NCBI RefSeq assembly: GCF_002165575.1 | Contig: NZ_MXQF01000002.1 | Coordinates: forward strand, 225,599 to 289,598 | Source of the DNA: Pseudoalteromonas sp. A601 | Lineage (GTDB): Bacteria; Pseudomonadota; Gammaproteobacteria; Enterobacterales; Alteromonadaceae | DNA length: 64,000 nt | Direction: 5' to 3' | Shown: positions 35,857 to 42,578 of the stretch, piece after piece | How positions within the stretch are numbered: position 1 is the stretch's first letter | Layout of the letters: the number at the start of each line of letters is the position of its first letter | The notes under the pieces: model-generated | What the model was told of the DNA's origin: nothing | Seen by the model: only the letters and a program-made list of their open reading frames with translations | Database searches by the model: none | Position numbers and translations under genes: made by a program

Positions 35857-36606
35857 CTAATTCTGTTTAGTGCGTCTTAAACTACGTTCAATACGCGAGT
35901 GCTCTTTGCCTGCTTCAAGTAGCGCTTCTTCAATGAAAGCTAAGTGAGCATTACTAGCAAGACGAGCTTGTTCAGGATTCCCTTCTATAACTGCATCCAT
36001 TAATAAACGGCGATGCTCTGCTAACTGCTTACTAATATGCGGTTTTTCTAGCAATACCGTTAAATTCTGTAATACATTTTGTTCAAGTAGTGCTTGCATC
36101 CCGCGCACTAAGTGAAGCAACACAACATTATGTGAAGACTCTGCAACACTAAAATGAAATGCATTAATTGCTTTGGCTTTTTGTTGTAAATCATCGTTCG
36201 CTAAAGCGATACACTCAAAGCTTTGCTTAACTTTCTCAAAATCAGTACTGGTGCCACGAAGTGCTGCATAGTATGCGGCAATACCTTCGAGTGCATGACG
36301 AAACTCTAATAAATCAAACTGTGATTCTGGGTGCTTACTGATCAAATCAAATAACGGATCAGTTAATCCTTCTTCCAGCTGATTCTTTACAAACGTGCCA
36401 CCACCTTGGCGGCGCGTGACCAACCCTTTAGCCTCTAGCTTTTGAATCGCCTCACGCAATGAAGGGCGAGACACTTCAAACTGTTTAGCTAGTTCACGCT
36501 CTGGCGGCAATTTTTCGCCCGGTGCTAATGATCCCTCAAGAATCATATTCTCAAGTTGCTGTAAAATAACATCCGACAATTTTGCTGCTTTAATCTTTAA
36601 AGACAT
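35857..36606 (-). CDS. pdhR: GntR/FCD-family regulator PdhR
   Basis: A 249-residue GntR regulator: winged HTH (about 8-72: LSDVILQQLENMILEGSLAPGEKLPPERELA, then SRPSLREAIQKLEAKGLV) and a helical FCD ligand-binding domain (about 95-230). In E. coli PdhR is a pyruvate-sensing repressor of pdhR-aceEF-lpdA. Position directly upstream of aceE and a matching operator upstream support the identity. FadR/LldR are related, but the neighbourhood favours PdhR. Confidence 0.93.
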   Translation of the reverse strand: MSLKIKAAKLSDVILQQLENMILEGSLAPGEKLPPERELAKQFEVSRPSLREAIQKLEAKGLVTRRQGGGTFVKNQLEEGLTDPLFDLISKHPESQFDLLEFRHALEGIAAYYAALRGTSTDFEKVKQSFECIALANDDLQQKAKAINAFHFSVAESSHNVVLLHLVRGMQALLEQNVLQNLTVLLEKPHISKQLAEHRRLLMDAVIEGNPEQARLASNAHLAFIEEALLEAGKEHSRIERSLRRTKQN

Positions 36607-36683
36607 TAATCAACGTCCGCGTTGTAATAGGCTATGGCTTCATAAATACCAGTTTGTGCCTGTAGCCGAAACCAAAAGGTAAA

Positions 36684-36709
36684 TTGGTCATACCAAATTT
36701 TGGTCATAC
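36684..36709 (-). promoter_or_regulatory. PdhR operator and overlapping half site upstream of pdhR
   Basis: TTGGTCATACCAA (36684-36696), which on the minus strand reads TTGGTATGACCAA, matches the known E. coli PdhR box core. A second copy of TTGGTCATAC begins at 36700, 16 bases further. The box lies about 78-90 bases before the pdhR start. Confidence 0.8.
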
Positions 36710-36843
36710 GTTATCAAAAAGCAAGTTTACTGTCAATTTCATGAGCAGCCCGCATACAAAACTAGCCTAACGCATTTAGCTCAAAGATTAAACAGCAGGT
36801 GATAACCGCTGACTTTGGGAAGGGCTTTTAATAAAACACAAAA

Positions 36844-36854
36844 TGGTCTGACCA
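36844..36854. promoter_or_regulatory. Second GntR-family palindrome, TGGTCTGACCA
   Basis: A perfect palindrome with a central T resembles FadR/LldR/PdhR-type operators (TGGTCnGACCA). It lies 238 bases upstream of the pdhR start. Which regulator would bind is unknown. Confidence 0.5.
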
Positions 36855-36915
36855 GATAGCTACCACCTGAGAAGCGGACAGTTTACTATCAATAAATGAC
36901 TTAGAGACTTTTGTA

Positions 36916-37430
36916 TACAGAGAAGTGAATGAAAAAAGCCACGAGCTAAGGATAGCGAACTTCGGGCTATAAAAATGTATTTAACACTATATACCATCGT
37001 AGGAGAACGCTTTAGCGCCGATTGGCTTTAACACAGAACCTAGAACAATCACGGCTAAAGCATGTTCCCACAAAGTAAAGTACACCTTTAACCTCATAAG
37101 CGAAGCGCCTCTTTACCTCTTTGTGAATAAATCACTTAAAACCATTTTGCACAGAGAAGTGAATGAGAATAAAATGAGAAAAACCACGGGCTGCGGGTTA
37201 CGAACTATGTATACACCTAGCGCCTAGTTACTTCCCTAGCACCGAAAGTCTTTAATCTTTCCTCTGTGCTCTTCTTGATCTCTGTGGTGAATTAATCACT
37301 TAAACAATTTTTATCACCGAGGGCACCGAGACGCTTCGCGCTACACCGAGAAGAAATAACCATGGGCTGTGAGCTATGAATACACCTAGCTCCTAGTCAC
37401 TTTCCTAGAACCTAGAACCTTTCACTACCC
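36916..37430. repeat. Degenerate direct repeats in the pdhR-ampE gap
   Basis: Units recur several times: CAGAGAAGTGAATGA (about 36919 and 37152), GAA(A)TAACCAYGGGCT...TACACCTAGC-CCTAGT-ACTT-CCTAG-ACC (about 37180-37243 and 37352-37412), and a TCTGTGGTGAAT-AATCACTTA type unit (about 37120 and 37284). CACCGAG occurs three times within 37313-37351. Confidence 0.7.
36997..37071. repeat. Structured intergenic repeat, copy A
   Basis: About 75 bases alike to copy B at 59542-59615: both contain TCGTAGGAGA-CGCTTTAGCG-CGATTGGCTTTAAC-like blocks and end ATCACGGCT-AAGC. The ends (GCTTTAGCG-CG and CGGCTAAAGC) can pair, giving a hairpin. Resembles REP-type elements. Confidence 0.75.
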
Positions 37431-37431
37431 C

Positions 37432-38283
37432 TTACGCCAAACCACCAAACAAGGTAAGCAAAGCAATCAGCACTAAATAAAACAAAACATTACGCTTTAC
37501 CAGCTTCATCATACAGGTTGCTTCAACCGCACAACCAAAGTGCTGCTGCTCAATTTGCTCCGCTGCTAATGCGGTATTTGTCACTACTTTTCGATTACTC
37601 ACTGAAAAGTCAAATGCATAACGCAATAAGCAACTCGTGCCTTTATTAAAATTACCAATAACTAAAAAGCCAAAGCTGGTAATACGTGCCGGTAGCCAAT
37701 CAAACCAAAATAATAATTTATGAATCAATTTGAAGCGTGCCACATATGCGACTTTTTTGTCTTCGCGTACTAAATCAGCATAAGTCCTCACTAGTGCATA
37801 AAGCACAGCACCTGGCGCACCTAATATGACAAACCAAAAAATGACCGCACAATAAAAACGAAAATTTATCCAGGCCAATGTTTGCCCAAACGTTTCACCA
37901 TCAGGTTCATCTTCAGTTTTGTTTTGGCCCATTTGTAAGGCATATAGGCTAGCCGCCTCACGGTCTTCTCTGGTGAGTGCATTTAAGTAAGACTTATATA
38001 AAGCACGATGTTTAGCACAACCAAAGCAAACCAATAGCACCACAATATTGACAGCAAGTTGCCAAAGCACAAAATCAGAAAACGTATAAATCAAAGCGAT
38101 TGCTATAACTGGCAGAATTAACCAAATTAAAAATCCATGGTTAGAATTAAACAAGCCTTTTTCGCTTAGCTGCCTATTAGAGCGTGTTAAATAGCTCTGT
38201 GCATAATGGCTTATCTGCCAATAATCTGAGCGTGCACCTAAACGTTCCAAAATCAATGCGATAATAATAGAAATTAAAATCAT
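37432..38283 (-). CDS. ampE: AmpE-like membrane protein (regulatory signalling modulator)
   Basis: About 283 residues from MILISIIIALILERLGARSDYW, the AmpE family start; a GTG/ATG extension to 38337 adds 18 residues with no support and runs into ampD. Four to five hydrophobic segments are present (about 1-12, 50-85, 140-165, 258-282). It pairs with ampD as in E. coli, 23 bases after it, and is thought to be an inner-membrane partner of the beta-lactamase induction pathway. No ampC or ampR is seen in this window. Confidence 0.88.
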   Translation of the reverse strand: MILISIIIALILERLGARSDYWQISHYAQSYLTRSNRQLSEKGLFNSNHGFLIWLILPVIAIALIYTFSDFVLWQLAVNIVVLLVCFGCAKHRALYKSYLNALTREDREAASLYALQMGQNKTEDEPDGETFGQTLAWINFRFYCAVIFWFVILGAPGAVLYALVRTYADLVREDKKVAYVARFKLIHKLLFWFDWLPARITSFGFLVIGNFNKGTSCLLRYAFDFSVSNRKVVTNTALAAEQIEQQHFGCAVEATCMMKLVKRNVLFYLVLIALLTLFGGLA

Positions 38284-38306
38284 AGCGGTCTCTTTGCTAA
38301 AGCAGG

Positions 38307-38852
38307 TTAAAAAAGGGCAGCTAAATAATGTTGCCAATCAAAGCTTTCACCAGGATCTGTTTTTCGCCCTGGCGCAATATCACAGTGCCCAACAATACGT
38401 TTTTTAGTTATTGCGGGGTATTTATTCATCAATAACTTAGTTAATGATTGTAATGCATTATATTGCATTTGGGTATATCCACTCACATCTGTTCCTTCAA
38501 GCTCAATACCAATACTAAAATCATTGCATTGTTCACGTCCTAAAAAATCAGATTTCCCTGCATGCCAAGCTCGCTTTGTAAACGGCACATACTGTATAAC
38601 CTCGCCCGTACGCTTAATAAAACAATGAGCTGACACTCTAAGCCCTTGCAGATCGCTAAAAGAAGGATGAGCTAGGCAATCAATATTCCCCATAAATAAA
38701 TCATCTACATAAGGTGTTGCAAAATGCCCTGCTGGCAATGAAATATTATGAATAACTAATAAAGAAATGTCTTCTGCGCATGGTCGCTCATCGAAATGAG
38801 TACATGCTCGCTGAATGACTCCTTGTACCTTTCCCGCATTATCAATATACAT
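38307..38852 (-). CDS. ampD: AmpD, 1,6-anhydro-N-acetylmuramyl-L-alanine amidase
   Basis: A 181-residue cytosolic amidase_2 family enzyme, no signal peptide. Zinc ligands are His in LLVIHNISLP (about 33), His in GHCDIAPGRKTDPG (about 151) and Asp of the same stretch. The conserved IGIELEGTD is also present. It cuts the peptide from anhydro-muropeptides during wall recycling. Start MYIDNAGKVQG. ampE follows after 23 bases. Confidence 0.95.
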   Translation of the reverse strand: MYIDNAGKVQGVIQRACTHFDERPCAEDISLLVIHNISLPAGHFATPYVDDLFMGNIDCLAHPSFSDLQGLRVSAHCFIKRTGEVIQYVPFTKRAWHAGKSDFLGREQCNDFSIGIELEGTDVSGYTQMQYNALQSLTKLLMNKYPAITKKRIVGHCDIAPGRKTDPGESFDWQHYLAALF

Positions 38853-38944
38853 AGTAGCTTACCGCCATGACAATTTGTTGATTATGCTAAAGGATTTATA
38901 AAGTTAATGATAGCCGAAAGCAGCGCTGAGAGTTGGCTAAAAAC

Positions 38945-38971
38945 AAAAAACCCAGCATAAGCTGGGTTTTT
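38945..38971 (-). terminator. Terminator after rpmG
   Basis: A 6-bp GC-rich stem (CCCAGC / GCTGGG, loop ATAA) flanked by A and T runs on both sides, 27 bases beyond the rpmG stop. Confidence 0.85.
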
Positions 38972-38993
38972 GATATTCTGAAGAGAACTAAAA

Positions 38994-39149
38994 TTACTTG
39001 ATTTTAGCTTCTTTGAAAATCACGTGTTTACGAGCCTTAGGATCGAACTTTTTGATTTCCATTTTTTCAGGCATGTTACGCTTGTTTTTGTCGGTAGTGT
39101 AGAAAAAACCAGTACCAGCAGTTGAAACTAAACGGATTTTATCGCGCAT
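38994..39149 (-). CDS. rpmG: 50S ribosomal protein L33
   Basis: A 51-residue L33, read directly on the minus strand: [20 protein letters not shown] at the start, then [20 protein letters not shown], ending FKEAKIK. It lacks the four-Cys zinc motif and so is the C-minus form. It starts 11 bases after rpmB, as in other gammaproteobacteria. Confidence 0.97.
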   Translation of the reverse strand: MRDKIRLVSTAGTGFFYTTDKNKRNMPEKMEIKKFDPKARKHVIFKEAKIK

Positions 39150-39160
39150 GATTCAGTTCC

Positions 39161-39397
39161 TTAAACTTTTTCGCCGCGAGCACGGATTTCTGTAAGAACC
39201 GCGTCGATGCCTTTTTTATCGATAATACGCATACCTTTAGTAGTAGTGCGTAATGTTACAAAACGTTTTTCACTTTCAACCCAAAAACGGTGTGTTTGTA
39301 GGTTAGGTAGGAAACGACGTCTAGTCGCGTTTCTCGCGTGTGAACGGTGATTACCAACCGCAGGACGCTTACCTGTAACTTGACATACTTTAGACAT
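39161..39397 (-). CDS. rpmB: 50S ribosomal protein L28
   Basis: A 78-residue L28 with [20 protein letters not shown] and [18 protein letters not shown], diagnostic of the family. It is upstream of rpmG; radC lies 270 bases further upstream. Confidence 0.98.
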   Translation of the reverse strand: MSKVCQVTGKRPAVGNHRSHARNATRRRFLPNLQTHRFWVESEKRFVTLRTTTKGMRIIDKKGIDAVLTEIRARGEKV

Positions 39398-39670
39398 GTC
39401 TATATATCTCCAATAACTTCGCTCGAGCTTAATTTAACCTAAGGCCATGTATTTCTGCCCTAGAGAATAAATCGAAGGGCGCTCTTTATACAGCTTTTAC
39501 AGGCAAAGATCAAACAATGATCTATCCAATCAGCTCATATGTAAATTTGATAGCGGCTAATTATAAAGATCGAAAGCCCTTAGGGAAAGTAAAAACTGCA
39601 TTTAAATTAAACTAATTTGTCAAAAACACTTAAACAGCCTATTTTTAACACACTTAACTAGTAAGCAAAG

Positions 39671-40345
39671 CTAAATAAGGCCCCTCTCTGCGAACGAAAT
39701 ACAATTATCTGCACCCACAATGATGTGATCTAAGATATTTATGTCAACTAATTGTAATGCTTGCTGCAATTTATTAGTGATAAGTTTGTCTGCTTGACTG
39801 GGCTCAGCAATGCCTGATGGGTGGTTATGGGCTAATATAAGTGCCCCGGCATTATTTTTAAGCGCTGCTTTTACAACCTCACGCGGATAAACCGATGCTG
39901 AGTTAATAGTGCCATAAAAAAGCGTCTCCTCTTTAATAAGTCTATTTTGGCTATCAAGATATAGCACCATAAAAACTTCTTGCTGTAAGCCTCTAAGTTC
40001 AAGAGTTAAATAGTCGTAGACTGATTGCGGTGAATTAAATACCGCTTTTCGCTGGCATTGCTCTATCATATAACGCCTACTGAGCTCTAGTACGGCTTGC
40101 AATTGTACGTACTTTGCTGTGCCTAAGCCTTTTTGGGCGCAAAAATCTTCCAATGATGCATTAAATAAATTGTGCAGTGTTTCATTTTGAGTCATTAAAT
40201 GTTGTGCAAGCTCAACGGCATTCATACCAGGCAAGCCTGTTCGTAAGAATATAGCTAACAACTCAGCATCGCTTAGCGACTTTGCCCCCTTATTTAATAA
40301 TTTTTCACGCGGGCGTTGCTCCACAGGTAATGAATTCAGCTGCAT
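39671..40345 (-). CDS. radC: RadC family protein (JAMM domain)
   Basis: A 224-residue RadC. N-terminal helix-hairpin-helix-like region (LSDAELLAIFLRTG, about 23-36) and a C-terminal JAMM-type metalloprotease domain with LAHNHPSGIAEPSQAD (about 169-184). Its real role is unsettled; the DNA-repair name is historical. The gene is co-directional with rpmB and divergent from coaBC. Confidence 0.93.
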   Translation of the reverse strand: MQLNSLPVEQRPREKLLNKGAKSLSDAELLAIFLRTGLPGMNAVELAQHLMTQNETLHNLFNASLEDFCAQKGLGTAKYVQLQAVLELSRRYMIEQCQRKAVFNSPQSVYDYLTLELRGLQQEVFMVLYLDSQNRLIKEETLFYGTINSASVYPREVVKAALKNNAGALILAHNHPSGIAEPSQADKLITNKLQQALQLVDINILDHIIVGADNCISFAERGLI

Positions 40346-40497
40346 TATTTTGTCCCTAAAACAAACCTTTCATTTAACTGTAATCTAAAAATAAAATTTC
40401 GCCTGTAAAACCGTAAATAAAATTCAAATTAAAAGCTTCGTGCCAAAGCCAAAGATTTGCTATCGTTAGTGCATATCGACAAAGGTTTTATCAGCAC

Positions 40498-41703
40498 ATG
40501 GCAGAGTTAATGACAAAGTTAAAAAATAAAAAAATTGTACTTGGGATCACCGGTGGTATTGCGGCTTATAAATGCGCAGAGCTAGTAAGGCGATTAAAAG
40601 AGCAAAGCTGCGAGATAAAAGTGGTTATGACCGAGTCAGCAAAACATTTTATAACACCTTTAACTATGCAAGCCGTTAGCGGTGAAATGGTATCAGACTC
40701 GTTGCTAGACCCTTCTGCAGAAGCTGCAATGGGCCATATTGAGTTTGCCAAATGGGCTGATTTAATTTTGGTTGCCCCTGCCACCAGTAATATCATTGCA
40801 AAAATGGCTGCAGGCATCGCTGATGACCTACTAACAACCTTATTATTAGCAACACCAGCAAAAGTAGCCATCGCGCCTGCCATGAACCAGCAAATGTATG
40901 CTCACCCAGCCACCCAAGCTAACTTATCAACGCTAGCTCAGCGCGGTGTAGACATTTGGGGGCCAGGTAAAGGCGAGCAAGCGTGTGGTGATATTGGCGC
41001 AGGAAGAATGCTCGAACCAAGCGAGTTAGCTACTCTTTGCACTAAGCCAACTCAGCCACAGTTGCTCGCTGGTAAAACAGTTACAATTACCGCAGGCCCC
41101 ACTCGTGAGCCTCTTGATCCTGTTCGTTTTATATCTAATCATAGTTCAGGAAAAATGGGCTACGCACTTGCACAAGCAGCACTTGACTTAGGTGCAACGG
41201 TAAACCTTATATCAGGCCCTGTTACTATCACTCCGCCGAGCGCAGCAAAACTTACAAATATTGAAAGCGCAGAACAATTACTTCAAGAGTCTCTTTCTCT
41301 GGCAAGACAATCTGATGTATTTATTGGCTGCGCCGCAGTGGCCGATTATCGTGCTGCAAATATTGCTGAACAAAAAATGAAAAAACAAGGTGATGAGCTC
41401 ACTCTTACATTAGTAAAAAATCCAGATGTAATTGCTGCGGTAGCAAACCTAACTCAAGGGCGACCATATACCGTAGGCTTTGCTGCAGAAACACAAGATG
41501 TTGCTAGCTACGCCAAAGGTAAACTGACCAATAAAAACCTCGATATGATTTGTGCAAATGACGTATCACAATCAGGCTTAGGCTTTAACTCAGATCATAA
41601 TGCTTTAACACTGTACTGGCATACTGAGCAAAAAGAATTAGCAATAGATACAAAAAGTGCGCTCGCACTAAGTGTGATGACTGAGCTTGCTAAACGATTG
41701 TAA
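40498..41703 (+). CDS. coaBC: Bifunctional phosphopantothenoylcysteine decarboxylase / phosphopantothenate-cysteine ligase
   Basis: A 401-residue CoaBC. The N-terminal flavoprotein has [15 protein letters not shown] and the decarboxylase motif [12 protein letters not shown] with the active-site His and Cys region ([13 protein letters not shown]). The C-terminal ligase domain begins near residue 190 ([26 protein letters not shown]). It carries out the second and third steps of coenzyme A synthesis from pantothenate. A start at codon 5 (40510) is possible. In E. coli dut lies between coaBC and slmA; here there is none. Confidence 0.96.
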   Translation: MAELMTKLKNKKIVLGITGGIAAYKCAELVRRLKEQSCEIKVVMTESAKHFITPLTMQAVSGEMVSDSLLDPSAEAAMGHIEFAKWADLILVAPATSNIIAKMAAGIADDLLTTLLLATPAKVAIAPAMNQQMYAHPATQANLSTLAQRGVDIWGPGKGEQACGDIGAGRMLEPSELATLCTKPTQPQLLAGKTVTITAGPTREPLDPVRFISNHSSGKMGYALAQAALDLGATVNLISGPVTITPPSAAKLTNIESAEQLLQESLSLARQSDVFIGCAAVADYRAANIAEQKMKKQGDELTLTLVKNPDVIAAVANLTQGRPYTVGFAAETQDVASYAKGKLTNKNLDMICANDVSQSGLGFNSDHNALTLYWHTEQKELAIDTKSALALSVMTELAKRL

Positions 41704-41742
41704 AAAGGCTGGAAAGAAGCTGAATAAAACATTAACATACCA

Positions 41743-41769
41743 CCACTCATTAGCTCAAAAAATGAGTGG
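41743..41769. terminator. Hairpin between coaBC and slmA, without U tract
   Basis: A perfect 9-bp stem (CCACTCATT / AATGAGTGG, 9-base loop) lies 40 bases past the coaBC stop. It lacks a T run on the plus strand, so it may be an imperfect terminator or an mRNA-protecting hairpin. Confidence 0.4.
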
Positions 41770-41815
41770 CCAACACTGGCGAAGCTCAATAAATAATTAA
41801 AAGAAAGGAATGTTC

Positions 41816-42403
41816 ATGCCTGCGACAAAAAGAAGTAATCGCAAAGAGCAAATACTACAAGCACTCGCACAGATGCTAGAAACCAGCCTAGGACAACGTA
41901 TAACTACGGCAAAACTCGCTGCCGAAGTAGGTGTGTCTGAAGCTGCGCTTTATCGTCATTTCCCGAGTAAAGCACGGATGTTTGAAGGCTTGATTGAGTT
42001 TATTGAAGATACGCTATTGTCACGCATTAACCTTATCCTTGAAAACGAAAAAGAAACCCAAAGCCGCATCTACAATATTTTATTACTGCTGTTGGCGTTC
42101 GCTGAAAAAAACCCAGGTATCACCCGAATTCTAACCGGCGATGCACTACAAGGTGAGCAAGAGCGATTACGAGAACGTGTACAAAGTTTATTTGAAAAGC
42201 TAGAAACTCAAATAAAACAAGTGTTACGTGAACGAAAACTACGCGAAGGAAAAACTTTCCAAAGTGATGAACTTACAATAGCAAACTTTTTACTAGCCTA
42301 TATTGAAGGTAAAATGAATCAATTTGTTCGTAGTGACTTTAAGGTTAAACCAAGCGCTCAATTTGAAAAGCAGTGGCTAGAACTACAAAAGATTTGGTTA
42401 TAA
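41816..42403 (+). CDS. slmA: SlmA, nucleoid-occlusion factor
   Basis: About 195 residues from [15 protein letters not shown]. The ATG two codons earlier touches the Shine-Dalgarno AAGGA directly, while AAGGA to 41816 is 6 bases, so I use the latter. TetR-type HTH ([20 protein letters not shown], about 31-50) and a helical dimer domain. It binds SBS sites and blocks FtsZ ring formation over DNA. coaBC lies upstream, as in E. coli. Confidence 0.95.
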   Translation: MPATKRSNRKEQILQALAQMLETSLGQRITTAKLAAEVGVSEAALYRHFPSKARMFEGLIEFIEDTLLSRINLILENEKETQSRIYNILLLLLAFAEKNPGITRILTGDALQGEQERLRERVQSLFEKLETQIKQVLRERKLREGKTFQSDELTIANFLLAYIEGKMNQFVRSDFKVKPSAQFEKQWLELQKIWL

Positions 42404-42434
42404 GTTTGCTAGTTTGCTAGTTTGCTAGTTTGCT
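42403..42434. repeat. Tandem repeat, 4 x AGTTTGCT
   Basis: Four exact copies of an 8-base unit begin in the last base of the slmA stop codon. No other feature overlaps; the repeat sits just before the slmA terminator. Confidence 0.92.
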
Positions 42435-42441
42435 AAAACAT

Positions 42442-42475
42442 TAACCTTGTGAGTTATGCTTACAAGGTTTTTTTG
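42442..42475 (+). terminator. Terminator of slmA
   Basis: AACCTTGT pairs with ACAAGGTT across an 11-base loop, followed by a run of T, just after the 8-base tandem repeat. Confidence 0.75.
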
Positions 42476-42578
42476 TATTTGCTATCTTAACTCTCATTTT
42501 CGTGCGCTTATCGCTTCTACTCGAATTGTTTAACAAACTCGTTATGATAAGGGTAATGAAACAAAACGAGAATTAATA

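Larger units (their letters stand above)
36607..37431. other. Gene-free region of about 825 bases between pdhR and ampE
   Basis: No convincing ORF is present. It holds the PdhR box, a second GntR-type palindrome (TGGTCTGACCA at 36844-36854), a structured repeat (36997-37071) and several degenerate direct repeats (36916-37430). In E. coli other genes occupy this interval; here I see no recognisable pseudogene. Confidence 0.7.
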
